NCBI GenBank assembly: GCA_018057765.1
Contig: JAGPDB010000001.1
Coordinates: 1 to 64,000 of the forward strand
Direction: 5' to 3'
Length of the DNA stretch: 64,000 bases
Source of the DNA: Acidimicrobiia bacterium
Lineage (GTDB): Bacteria > Actinomycetota > Acidimicrobiia > IMCC26256 > JAGPDB01
Numbering within the stretch: position 1 is the stretch's first letter; the number at the start of each line of letters is the position of its first letter. Shown piece by piece: positions 1 to 7,938 of the stretch. The notes under the pieces are model-generated. The model did not search any database and was not told the origin of the DNA. It saw only the letters and a program-made list of their open reading frames with translations. A program made the position numbers and the translations under genes.

Positions 1-14
1 TATATCTGTAATTT

Positions 15-28
15 TGATCTTAAGATCA
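15..28. promoter_or_regulatory. 14-bp perfect palindrome, possible operator
   Basis: The sequence TGATCTTAAGATCA is a perfect inverted repeat about 90 bases before the copper-protein operon. A -10-like TATAAT follows at 57-62. The half-site recalls an FNR/CRP-type TTGAT half-site, but the spacing does not fit the usual TTGAT-N4-ATCAA form. It may equally belong to the gene upstream of the window. Confidence 0.3.
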
Positions 29-118
29 CCCATCGAGATATCTTTTATTTCTTCTATATAATCAATAATTAAGAAATTATATCTGTTAACATTGTATCAA
101 CTACAAAAGGAGTAGAAG

Positions 119-541
119 ATGAAAAAAATTAGAATTACAAAAATTACAAAAATGGCGATTATCGCATTAAGCCTTGTGAGTATTGCAGCGCTCTCTACAG
201 CATGTGGATCGAGTAGCGATGACAAAAAGGAATCAAAGACAAGTACTAGTACCAATACTAAAACAGTAAAAGTTTCACTTAAAGATGATGTATCAGGTAT
301 GTCTGTTACACCAGCATCAATAGAAGTAGAAGCTGGAACCAATCTTAAGCTAGTTGTGACTAATGATGGAACAGTTGTTCATAATTTAAGCACTGAAGAT
401 GGAAAATTCAAAACTGCGGATCTTACCCCTTTCTCTTCTGCTGATTTAGAAATAGGTAAAGTGGAAAAAAGTACTGAACTTAATTGTGCAATACCTGGAC
501 ACAAAGAAGCAGGCATGTTTATGAATATAGTTGTTAAATAA
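119..541 (+). CDS. Cupredoxin-like lipoprotein (blue copper protein)
   Basis: This is a predicted membrane-anchored extracytoplasmic type 1 copper protein of 140 residues. Residues 12-29 form a lipoprotein signal ending in LSTAC, with Cys29 as the lipidated residue. A charged Ser/Thr/Lys linker follows (31-48), then one cupredoxin domain (about 49-140). His88, Cys123, His128 and Met133 fit the four type 1 copper ligands. An AAAGGAG Shine-Dalgarno at 106-112 supports the start. The nitrite reductase-like gene starts 49 bases downstream, so this protein may be its electron donor; that pairing is inferred from proximity and type. Confidence 0.85.
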   Translation: MKKIRITKITKMAIIALSLVSIAALSTACGSSSDDKKESKTSTSTNTKTVKVSLKDDVSGMSVTPASIEVEAGTNLKLVVTNDGTVVHNLSTEDGKFKTADLTPFSSADLEIGKVEKSTELNCAIPGHKEAGMFMNIVVK

Positions 542-590
542 GCGACTATATAGATAAGACCTTAATATTAACCATCTAAGAAAAGAGCTA

Positions 591-1703
591 ATGATGAATA
601 AGACAAAAGAATCAAGTGGAGAAATAAACTCCACAAAGAACAAGAAAGGTATGCTTAAAAGATCAATTACTATAGTTGCTCTTGCCTTAAGTATATTTAT
701 GATTCTCTCACTTACTGCTTGTGGGGATGACAAAAAAGACGATAAGAAGCAAGACTCAATGGATATGAGTCCAACTTCAATTAATAAAGATGATGCAAAG
801 ATCGACTTTACAGCAACACCTGCTAAAGACTTTAAACCTAGAGATGCTGTTTTAGCTCCTGCTGATGGTGCAAAGGTACATAACATTACACTTTCTGCAA
901 CTGAAGAAGTTATAGAAGTATCTCCTGGTCTAAAGCAAGAGATGTGGGTATTTAATGGTGTGGCTCCTGCACCTGTACTACATGGTAAAATTGGTGACAC
1001 TTTTAACATCACTCTTAAAAATGATGGTAAAATGTCACACTCATTGGACTTCCATGCTGGATATGCAGCAATGGATGAGAAAATGAAATCTATCGCTCCA
1101 GGCGAATCTCTACTTTATAGTTTCGTTGCAGAAAAAGCGGGTATTTGGATGTACCATTGTGCAACAGCGCCAGCACTACACCATATTGGAAACGGTATGT
1201 GGGGTGCAGTTGTTATTGATCCACCAGATTTAGCAAAAGTTGATCACGAATATATTGTTATGCAAGGTGAACTCTATACTGGTCCAAAAGACAAGCCAGG
1301 CGATTTGGCAAAAATGACTGACAGTAAATTTGATGCAGTAATGTTTAACGGTTATGTTAATCAATATAAATTCAAGCCACTTGAAGTAAAAGTAAACGAA
1401 CGAATACGTATGTGGGTTCTAGATGGTGGGCCGAATGAGAATTCTTCTTTCCATATAATCGGAACAATTTTTGACACAGTGTATAAAGAAGGAAACTACT
1501 TATTAAAGCCAGGACCTGGTGGATCACAAGCACTTGACCTTCAACCTGCACAAGGTGGATTCGTTGAATTTACTTTGAAAGAAGCAGGCCACTATGCGTT
1601 TGTAACACACAAGTTTTCAAACATCGGTAAAGGTGCTTTAGGTTTATTTCAAGCTAATAATGCAGATGGAAGTGCACCTGTAGCTGGAATGGCCGGTCAT
1701 TAA
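591..1703 (+). CDS. nirK: Copper nitrite reductase-like two-domain multicopper oxidase, lipoprotein
   Basis: Copper nitrite reductases reduce nitrite to nitric oxide outside the cytoplasmic membrane. The 370-residue protein has a lipoprotein signal ending in LTAC (Cys44) and a Lys/Asp-rich linker (46-54), then two cupredoxin domains. Ligands can be placed by analogy with NirK: His150, Cys190, His198 (or His197) and Met203 for type 1 copper; His155, His189 and His340 for type 2 copper. Asp153 and His288 match the catalytic Asp and His. All key residues are present, so nitrite reductase activity is plausible. A related two-domain multicopper oxidase is the alternative. The start has a weak AAAAGAG upstream. 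Confidence 0.8.
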   Translation: MMNKTKESSGEINSTKNKKGMLKRSITIVALALSIFMILSLTACGDDKKDDKKQDSMDMSPTSINKDDAKIDFTATPAKDFKPRDAVLAPADGAKVHNITLSATEEVIEVSPGLKQEMWVFNGVAPAPVLHGKIGDTFNITLKNDGKMSHSLDFHAGYAAMDEKMKSIAPGESLLYSFVAEKAGIWMYHCATAPALHHIGNGMWGAVVIDPPDLAKVDHEYIVMQGELYTGPKDKPGDLAKMTDSKFDAVMFNGYVNQYKFKPLEVKVNERIRMWVLDGGPNENSSFHIIGTIFDTVYKEGNYLLKPGPGGSQALDLQPAQGGFVEFTLKEAGHYAFVTHKFSNIGKGALGLFQANNADGSAPVAGMAGH

Positions 1704-1735
1704 TCTTATTTAGTTAAGTTTATAAAAATTACATT

Positions 1736-1762
1736 AGGAGGGCTTTAGGGCCCTCTTTTTTT
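1736..1762 (+). terminator. Rho-independent terminator after the nirK-like gene
   Basis: The arms GAGGGC (1738-1743) and GCCCTC (1750-1755) enclose a six-base loop and are followed at once by seven T residues. It lies 33 bases past the stop codon and is the clearest intrinsic terminator in the window. Confidence 0.85.
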
Positions 1763-1833
1763 GTGAAAATTACATGTATCTAAAATTTAAATATCCATAA
1801 GTAGAAAATGAAATATAAATTATTTTTTAATAT

Positions 1834-2238
1834 TTAGCAAACAAACATTGCAATTGCTTGGTTTACAAGATCTACTAATCTATCTAGTGGAGTTTCTGCT
1901 TTCTTAACGATCTTTATACCATCAAGGTTTGCACTTGTAGTACTAATGCTTTGATATTCAATAACATTATCTACATTTGATAATACAATGACAGGAATAT
2001 GCCTAGTTGAATCAACGGCTTTTAATGCATCTATTAGTTCCGCGCCATTCATATTTGGCATCATCAGATCAGAAACTATAACATCTGGCAAACTCTTTAA
2101 TGCAAGTTCTAAACCTTCTCTTCCATCAGCAGCTTGAAATACCTCATAGCCACGACTAGAAAGTTTAAGAGCCATAGCATTACGAAGGGAAGGTTCATCA
2201 TCAATTACAAGGACACTAAAGCTTGGCGAATTTTCCAT
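1834..2238 (-). CDS. Single-domain response regulator (CheY-like receiver)
   Basis: This 134-residue protein is one receiver domain with no output domain. The acidic pair Asp13/Asp14, phospho-acceptor Asp57 (in VSDLMMP), Ser87 (in VLSN) and Lys112 or Lys113 are in place, so phosphorylation should be possible. No histidine kinase is adjacent; the only kinase in the window is at 12.9-14.9 kb. A TTGACT -35-like element lies upstream near 2265. The output and partner cannot be read from the sequence. Two other lone receivers lie near 12 kb. Confidence 0.85.
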   Translation of the reverse strand: MENSPSFSVLVIDDEPSLRNAMALKLSSRGYEVFQAADGREGLELALKSLPDVIVSDLMMPNMNGAELIDALKAVDSTRHIPVIVLSNVDNVIEYQSISTTSANLDGIKIVKKAETPLDRLVDLVNQAIAMFVC

Positions 2239-2294
2239 ATAAATTTATCGTCACTTTAGGGACTTAAGTCAAGTAAAAATATAAATTATCAAGT

Positions 2295-3110
2295 TTATGG
2301 CATCCAATAAGGTTTGGGTGTCCCTTCAAAAACAGTTACACATTCGCAATTTCTTTGTTTTTCTGGTAAAAAATCAATCGCTCTCATAACAATATCTTTC
2401 ATTTTAGGAAGATTGGCTGAAAATAGTTCAAGTACTTCCTTTTGGGTCACACCTTCACCAGAATTAACTCCAGCATCAAAATCGGTAACTAAAGAAAGTG
2501 TGCTGTAACACATCGATAACTCTCTAGCTAACGCAGCTTCAGGCATTCCTGTCATTCCAATAATAGACCAACCGTTGCGTTGAAATTCTTGAGATTCAGC
2601 ACGAGAAGAAAATCTCGGACCGTCGATAACTACCATAATTGACTTGTCGCAAAATTTGAACTCTAAAGATTTGCAAGACTCCACTAATGCAGATCTTCCT
2701 TTTTCGCAATATGGGTCAGCAAGCGAGACATGTATAGCACCTTTATCCTCATTGCAAAAAGTAGAAATTCGTGTACGTGTGCGATCAACGATTTGATCGG
2801 AAACAACAAATGTCCCAGGTGTGAGTTGTGCATCGAGAGAACCAACTGCTGTCAGGGAAATAATTTGGTTAATACCAAGTGACTTTAATGCCCAAAGATT
2901 TGCTTGGTAAGGAACCCGATGTGCGGGGTATTGATGTTTAGAACCATGGCGAGAAAGAAAGTATACAGTGCGGTCGTTGATTGTACCTTTAGTGATATCA
3001 TCACTAGTTTTTCCATATGGTGTTGCAATATTAAGAGTTTCAGAATCGTTAAGTAATGAATAAAAACCCGAACCTCCTATAATTCCAATTGGTTCAGCAG
3101 TTTTATACAT
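2295..3110 (-). CDS. mtnP: S-methyl-5'-thioadenosine phosphorylase / purine nucleoside phosphorylase family
   Basis: Family members cleave 5'-methylthioadenosine or a related nucleoside with phosphate, giving adenine and a 1-phosphosugar, in the cytosol. The 271-residue protein has the phosphate loop IGGSGFY near residue 11, SRHG at 53-56 followed by a His/Arg-rich PAHR segment, a central AVGSL (88-92), an MTGMPEAALARE block and a DFDAG segment near the C terminus. It is divergent from the radical-SAM/glycosyltransferase cluster at 3.2-10 kb. A pnp gene borders the similar mycobacterial cluster as I recall it, so its substrate may be a product of that pathway rather than MTA alone. Confidence 0.88.
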   Translation of the reverse strand: MYKTAEPIGIIGGSGFYSLLNDSETLNIATPYGKTSDDITKGTINDRTVYFLSRHGSKHQYPAHRVPYQANLWALKSLGINQIISLTAVGSLDAQLTPGTFVVSDQIVDRTRTRISTFCNEDKGAIHVSLADPYCEKGRSALVESCKSLEFKFCDKSIMVVIDGPRFSSRAESQEFQRNGWSIIGMTGMPEAALARELSMCYSTLSLVTDFDAGVNSGEGVTQKEVLELFSANLPKMKDIVMRAIDFLPEKQRNCECVTVFEGTPKPYWMP

Positions 3111-3174
3111 GTCAAATATAGTAGCATTGCAAAAGGTATTTAATCTAAAAGCACTGCGAGCATCGTAATGTATA

Positions 3175-3196
3175 TATAATACCGCAAAGAAGGAGG
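3175..3196 (+). promoter_or_regulatory. -10 box and consensus Shine-Dalgarno leading the 3.2-10 kb cluster
   Basis: A TATAAT at 3175-3180 is followed by AAGGAGG at 3190-3196, seven bases before the ATG at 3204. It is among the strongest ribosome-binding sites in the window and marks a short-leader mRNA for the cluster. I see no good -35 element. Confidence 0.6.
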
Positions 3197-3203
3197 AATA
3201 TAT

Positions 3204-4343
3204 ATGATTACCGACATCCTAGATCGGCTAGAAAAAGTTCTACCAATAATCCGCGATAATGCACAAGCGACTGATGATAATGCAAAATTTCCAACAGAAT
3301 CAATTAGTGCACTTGCCGATTCTGGTTTGATGGGTGTTAATATTCCAGTAACTAATGGCGGACTTGGTTATGGACCAGTTGAATTTGCGCATGTGGTTCG
3401 TGAAATCGCACAAGCTTGTGGATCGACTTCAATGATCTATCTGATGCATATGTGTTCAGTATCGGTTATTGCCGCAGCACCGCCAAGTAATGGAGGAGAT
3501 CAACTTGTAAAGGATCTTGCTAGTGGAAAAAAATTAGCAACACTTGCTTTTAGCGAAAAAGGATCACGTAGTCATTTTTGGGCGCCAGTCTCACAAGCGA
3601 AATCGACAGATGAAGACAAAGTTAGTATTGTTGCCGAAAAAAGTTGGGTAACTTCCGCATCAGAAGCTGATGTTTATGTTATTACATCACAAGCCCCAGA
3701 AGGAGAAAGTCCTGTAGAGAGCAACCTATATGTAGTTGACCGAACTGCACTAGGAGTTAAAGTTTCAGGGCAATTTACTGGTCTTGGTTTACGTGGCAAT
3801 GACTCTGCACCAGTATCACTTGATATAGAACTTTCTAATAGTACCGCTCGTTTAGGTGAAGAAAAAACTGGTTTTGGTCAATTAATGTCAGTTGTACTTC
3901 CATGGTTCTGTCTCGGTAATTCGGCTGTTTCAGTAGGTTTGGCACGAGCTGCTTTAACTGGTGCTATCGATCATGCTTCAGCTTCTCGTTTTGAATATTC
4001 AGATTCAACACTTGCTGATCTTCCTACCATTCGTGCTTATATAGCTAAAGCTTGGGTTCAACTAGCATCTATTGATGCTTTGTTAGAAAAAACTGCAGAA
4101 AAGATAGCATCACCTGACGACTCAACTATCCTATTTGTTCTCGGCTCGAAAGCAGGATGTAATGAAGGTGCACTTAACGTCACTGATTTATCTATGCGTA
4201 TAGCTGGTGGCGCGGGATTCTCAAAGCAGTTAGGAATTGACCGACCAGCACGCGATGCACGTGCAGGATTTGTAATGGCACCAACATCTGATGCCCTATT
4301 TGATTTCTTAGGCAAAGGCCTTTGCGGAATGGATCTATTTTGA
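3204..4343 (+). CDS. Acyl-CoA dehydrogenase family flavoprotein
   Basis: This 379-residue protein has the full acyl-CoA dehydrogenase layout: an N-terminal helical domain (about 1-115), a middle beta domain (about 116-230) and a C-terminal helical domain ending in RIAGGAGF and the ARDARAG stretch. Members oxidise acyl thioesters using FAD. The acceptor and substrate cannot be read here. It is the first gene of a run whose next gene overlaps its stop codon, so it is probably co-expressed with the PhnD-like, radical-SAM and sugar genes. That placement argues for a role in a biosynthetic pathway rather than beta-oxidation. The Shine-Dalgarno is near perfect. Confidence 0.85.
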   Translation: MITDILDRLEKVLPIIRDNAQATDDNAKFPTESISALADSGLMGVNIPVTNGGLGYGPVEFAHVVREIAQACGSTSMIYLMHMCSVSVIAAAPPSNGGDQLVKDLASGKKLATLAFSEKGSRSHFWAPVSQAKSTDEDKVSIVAEKSWVTSASEADVYVITSQAPEGESPVESNLYVVDRTALGVKVSGQFTGLGLRGNDSAPVSLDIELSNSTARLGEEKTGFGQLMSVVLPWFCLGNSAVSVGLARAALTGAIDHASASRFEYSDSTLADLPTIRAYIAKAWVQLASIDALLEKTAEKIASPDDSTILFVLGSKAGCNEGALNVTDLSMRIAGGAGFSKQLGIDRPARDARAGFVMAPTSDALFDFLGKGLCGMDLF

Positions 4344-5176
4344 ATAATAATAATGAACAAAAAACTAATGAACTCTTAATAGGTGCGGTTGCCTATAGCC
4401 CTAACGTAGTACCAATATGGGAAGGAATCAAAGATTACTTTCGAGAAACCGATACACCTATGGACTTTGTTTTATATTCAAATTATGAACGTCAAGTTGA
4501 ATCATTAATTGCAGGTCATGTTGATGTTGCATGGAATACAAATGTGGCATGGATACGTACTTTGCATCAGACTGATGGTAAAGCTAGAGCTCTAGCGACT
4601 CGTGATACTGACTTAGTATTTACAACTGTGTTTGTTTCAAGATCAGGTTCAGGTTTAAAGTCTCTTGAATCATTAAAGAATAAACGTGTTGCTCTTGGTT
4701 CTCGTGATTCGGGTCAAGCAAGAATTTTAGCCGAACATTATTTGGCACAAGCAGGAATAGACAAAGACAATTGTACTTTCATTATTTTTGATTCAGATGT
4801 TGGTAAGCATGGTGACACAGGTCGATCTGATCTTGATGCTCTACGAGCTGTACTTAACGATGAAGCGGATGTTGCAGCAATCGGTGTTAATACTTGGAAT
4901 AATTTAAATGCAGCTGGTGACGAATCAACTTCTGATTTAGAAGTTGTATTTGAGTCTGAACAATATAGCCATTGTAACTTTACAACGCTAAGACCTGATA
5001 AAGATCCTTTGATCGAAAGATGGGTTAATAATCTTTTGAAGATGGACTGGGAAATCCCAGAACATCGTGTTGTATTAGAACTTGAAGGCTTAAAAGAATG
5101 GAAACTTCCAAACTTAGATGGCTATAAATCTTTAGAAATGGCCATGGAAACTCAAGGCATTTCGGATCGTTGGTAA
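4340..5176 (+). CDS. PhnD/SsuA-type periplasmic-binding fold protein without signal peptide
   Basis: This protein of about 278 residues resembles substrate-binding proteins of the phosphonate/phosphate (PhnD) type: it opens with a GAVAYSPNVVPIWEG-like strand-helix, has DVAWNTNVAW after the first lobe strand, and LKNKRVALGSRDSGQ at the second. I see no signal peptide or lipobox, and no transporter genes adjoin. The start is probably TTG 4340, which overlaps the upstream stop as TTGA; a TTG 18 bases earlier is possible. Some cytosolic relatives of this fold are enzymes (MqnA, MqnD, THI5-type), so an enzymatic role is a reasonable inference. Confidence 0.75.
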   Translation: MNNNNEQKTNELLIGAVAYSPNVVPIWEGIKDYFRETDTPMDFVLYSNYERQVESLIAGHVDVAWNTNVAWIRTLHQTDGKARALATRDTDLVFTTVFVSRSGSGLKSLESLKNKRVALGSRDSGQARILAEHYLAQAGIDKDNCTFIIFDSDVGKHGDTGRSDLDALRAVLNDEADVAAIGVNTWNNLNAAGDESTSDLEVVFESEQYSHCNFTTLRPDKDPLIERWVNNLLKMDWEIPEHRVVLELEGLKEWKLPNLDGYKSLEMAMETQGISDRW

Positions 5177-5179
5177 ATT

Positions 5180-6172
5180 ATGAATTCATTGCTCGCGCTT
5201 GAGCTAGTCGAACGTGTGCAGATGATACCTTTAGGCACCACAGTTCGTATAGAAGTTAATGGTCCTGATGATGTTGATACTATAAACCGTTGGACACAAT
5301 CAACGGGGAATACTTTATTGACTGTTCATGGTGATTCTGTAGAAATTTTAAGAGGTCGGGTAACTGATCCAATAGAAGCTCTAGCCCCTGATAAAAGACC
5401 AGGCCATCGACTTTGGATCTACACAAATTTTTCATGTAATCTTCAATGCGATTATTGTTGTGTGGAAGCATCCCCAAAAGTTGACCCACGCACAATTACT
5501 GTTGATGAATTTGAGAAGATTATTGATCAAGCTAAAAATTCAAATGTAAAAGAGGTTTTCATAACCGGTGGAGAACCATTTATGCTCATTGACTTAGATG
5601 AACGTCTGAATTTATCTACAAAAATATTCCCAACAACAGTATTGACTAATGCAATGGTATTTACTGGTGAACGTAGACGTCGTTTAGAAAATGTTGATCG
5701 TAATAATTTGACTTTACAAATAAGTTTAGATTCTGCAACACCAGATCTACATGATTTACATCGCGGGCAGGGGAGTTTCGATAAGGCATTAGCTGGCATA
5801 AAGTTTGCTATAGAAAGTGGATTTCGAGTCAGGGTCGCTGCAACTTTAGGCGAGGATGCAGGCGAAACAGAAAGCGAATGGAATGCATTATGTGATGATT
5901 TGAAGTTGGAACAAGACCAGAGGGTTATTCGACGTATTGCAAAACAAGGTTATGCAAATGCTGGGCTTGTAATGTCTCGCGCGTCTTTGATTCCTGAAGT
6001 GTGTATTACAAAAGAAGGTGTTTATTGGCATCCTGTTGCAGCGATTGATCCAAGCATGAAAGTCCAAAACGATTGGTCACCATTAGCTGAAACTATATCA
6101 ACAATTAAAGATGAATATAGGCAACATCGCATTAAGGGAGATGTTCTTGCATCTGCTTTTCCATGTGCCTGA
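5180..6172 (+). CDS. Radical SAM protein with N-terminal TusA-like domain
   Basis: This 330-residue protein has two parts. Residues 1-62 have a TusA/SirA-like pattern (ELVERV, then PLGTTVRIEV, then a helix and INRWTQSTG) but lack the CPxP cysteine of TusA; an in-frame stop six bases upstream rules out a longer N terminus. Residues about 76-330 form a radical SAM domain with Cys86, Cys90 and Cys93 in CxxxCxxC for the 4Fe-4S cluster, and GGEP at 130-133. Cys94, Cys238, Cys275 and Cys329 are extra cysteines, perhaps for an auxiliary site. It starts three bases after the PhnD-like gene. The reaction is unknown. Confidence 0.85.
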   Translation: MNSLLALELVERVQMIPLGTTVRIEVNGPDDVDTINRWTQSTGNTLLTVHGDSVEILRGRVTDPIEALAPDKRPGHRLWIYTNFSCNLQCDYCCVEASPKVDPRTITVDEFEKIIDQAKNSNVKEVFITGGEPFMLIDLDERLNLSTKIFPTTVLTNAMVFTGERRRRLENVDRNNLTLQISLDSATPDLHDLHRGQGSFDKALAGIKFAIESGFRVRVAATLGEDAGETESEWNALCDDLKLEQDQRVIRRIAKQGYANAGLVMSRASLIPEVCITKEGVYWHPVAAIDPSMKVQNDWSPLAETISTIKDEYRQHRIKGDVLASAFPCA

Positions 6173-6185
6173 TTGGAATTGATTG

Positions 6186-7235
6186 ATGAAAATTTTAGTT
6201 ACTGGTGGTGCTGGATTTATTGGACAAAATGTTGTTAATGAACTTTTAATAGCAGGACATAGTGTCAGAGTCATAGATTCTTTAAGACCAGATGTTCACC
6301 ATGGCAATGAGGTTAAATTTTCAGATGATGTTAATTTTATTCATGAAGATATAAGAAATGAAATTTTATTGCCCAAAGTACTAAATGGTATTGATCATGT
6401 TATACATTTGGCTGGTAAAGTTGGCTTAGGTGTAGATATGTATGACACTGTTGATTATACATCTTCTAATGTTTTAGCTACTGCAATATTATTAGAAGAA
6501 ATGACAAAACAAAATATCTCTAATATTACGCTTGCGAGCTCAATGGTTGTATACGGTGAAGGATATTCACTATGTGCTGAACATGGCAAAGTGATACCTA
6601 CTCAACGCAATGAGGATGATCTGACAAAAGGAATCTTCGAAGCCAATTGTCCTATGTGTGATAATGAATTAACTCCAATAAGTGTCATAGAAGATGATCC
6701 ATTAATGCCACGTAATGTATATGCATCAACAAAACTTGCTCAAGAAAATCTATGTTCCTCATGGTCAAGATTAACGAATGGTTCTGTTAGCGCAATGAGA
6801 TACCATAATGTTTATGGGCCAAAAATGCCTAAAGATAGTATGTATTCAGGTGTAGCTGCAATTTTCATTTCGTCATTATTAAGAGATCAAGCGCCAAAAG
6901 TTTTTGAAGATGGTTGTCAACGTAGAGATTTTATACATGTATCTGACATTGCAAAAGCAACAGTGAAAGCAAACCTTAATCACAAATCTGGATTTCGTGC
7001 TTTTAATACTGGATCGGGCACTATTCGAACAATAGGAAATATGGCTAATGAATTGTCGAGAGCATTTAATGGGAAAGCTCCTATTGTGACAAAACAATAC
7101 CGTCTTGGAGATGTTCGACATATTACTGCGGACTCAACAAGGCTAAAAACTGAATTAGATTGGCAGCCAGAAATAGATTTTGAGAAAGGCATGAAAGGCC
7201 TTGTTGACGAAGCGATGAAGACCAATCATGTCTAG
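6186..7235 (+). CDS. NAD-dependent epimerase/dehydratase (extended SDR, nucleotide-sugar type)
   Basis: This protein of about 349 residues is an extended short-chain dehydrogenase acting on a nucleotide-activated sugar. It has the Rossmann motif GGAGFIG at 7-13, a Ser-Ser pair at about 118-119, and Tyr179/Lys183 in YASTK. Between them sits an unusual insert (about 126-172) with Cys130, His133, Cys155 and Cys158, spaced like a small zinc site. ATG 6186 is preferred over the TTG just before it. The spacing to the radical-SAM gene is 13 bases. It resembles the galE3-type gene next to pnp in mycobacteria, as I recall it. The substrate is unknown. Confidence 0.85.
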   Translation: MKILVTGGAGFIGQNVVNELLIAGHSVRVIDSLRPDVHHGNEVKFSDDVNFIHEDIRNEILLPKVLNGIDHVIHLAGKVGLGVDMYDTVDYTSSNVLATAILLEEMTKQNISNITLASSMVVYGEGYSLCAEHGKVIPTQRNEDDLTKGIFEANCPMCDNELTPISVIEDDPLMPRNVYASTKLAQENLCSSWSRLTNGSVSAMRYHNVYGPKMPKDSMYSGVAAIFISSLLRDQAPKVFEDGCQRRDFIHVSDIAKATVKANLNHKSGFRAFNTGSGTIRTIGNMANELSRAFNGKAPIVTKQYRLGDVRHITADSTRLKTELDWQPEIDFEKGMKGLVDEAMKTNHV

Positions 7236-7259
7236 TGAAAATATGGGTATAAATATAAT

Positions 7260-7931
7260 ATGATTGATCTAATTCTGCCATGTCTAAATGAAGAAAAAGC
7301 ATTACCATGGGTTCTAAGTAGAGTAAGCAAAAATATTAATGCGATTGTTGTAGATAATGGTTCAAGTGACAATTCTATTGAGATCGCAAAAAGTTTTGGA
7401 GCAAAAGTTATTGAGTGTGAACAGCCTGGTTATGGCGCTGCTTGCCATGCCGGCTTGTTAGCTGCAAGTGCACAAACAATCGCATTTTGTGATTGTGATG
7501 CAACTATTGATCCAAGCGTAATAGATTTACAGGCAGTTGCAGTCCAAGAACAAACTATAGATTTAGCAATCGCTAGACGAATTCCCGCATCTTATAGTGC
7601 AATGACAATTCCTATGCGAATTGCTAATAGAGAATTAGCTAGAAGAATAAGGAAAAGTACAACCTATAAACTTTTTGATCTTGGTCCACTTCGAATAGTG
7701 AATACACAAAAATATATTGATCTTAATATTAAAGATAGACGTAGTGGCTATCCATTGGAAATGATTTTACGAGCTAACGCAAAAAATTGGAAAATTAAGA
7801 CTTTTGATATTCAATATCTCAAACGTGAAGGTAAGTCTAAAGTAACAGGCACTCTTCGTGGTACGATAAATGCTATTAAAGATATGAATAAGGCATTTTC
7901 AGATATGCATATTGAAAGTGAAAGTCGGTAA
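7260..7931 (+). CDS. Glycosyltransferase family 2 (polyprenyl-phosphate sugar synthase-like)
   Basis: This 223-residue GT-A transferase starts with the ILPCLNEE nucleotide-binding strand and has VVDNGSSDNS at about 30-39, CDCDATID (the DxD metal site) at about 78-85, and an acceptor-side segment with DLGPLR and RSGYPLEM. It has no membrane segments. Its size and motifs suit a DPM1/polyprenyl-phosphate mannosyl- or glucosyl-transferase. Together with the GT-C gene downstream, it could supply a lipid-linked sugar donor; that link is inferred from the operon. Confidence 0.82.
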   Translation: MIDLILPCLNEEKALPWVLSRVSKNINAIVVDNGSSDNSIEIAKSFGAKVIECEQPGYGAACHAGLLAASAQTIAFCDCDATIDPSVIDLQAVAVQEQTIDLAIARRIPASYSAMTIPMRIANRELARRIRKSTTYKLFDLGPLRIVNTQKYIDLNIKDRRSGYPLEMILRANAKNWKIKTFDIQYLKREGKSKVTGTLRGTINAIKDMNKAFSDMHIESESR

Positions 7932-7938
7932 TAATCTA

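Noticed and set aside
15-28. FNR box upstream of the nirK-like operon
   Set aside because: The half-sites match loosely, but the spacer is six rather than four bases. Kept only as an unassigned palindrome.
97-342. Minus-strand 81-residue frame opposite the cupredoxin gene
   Set aside because: It mirrors a well-supported lipoprotein gene and its composition (Val-Leu and Phe runs) is what antisense of a Lys/Thr-rich gene gives.
446-1012. Long minus-strand frame (188 codons) opposite the nirK-like gene
   Set aside because: Shadow of a gene with complete copper ligands; no family features or ribosome-binding site.
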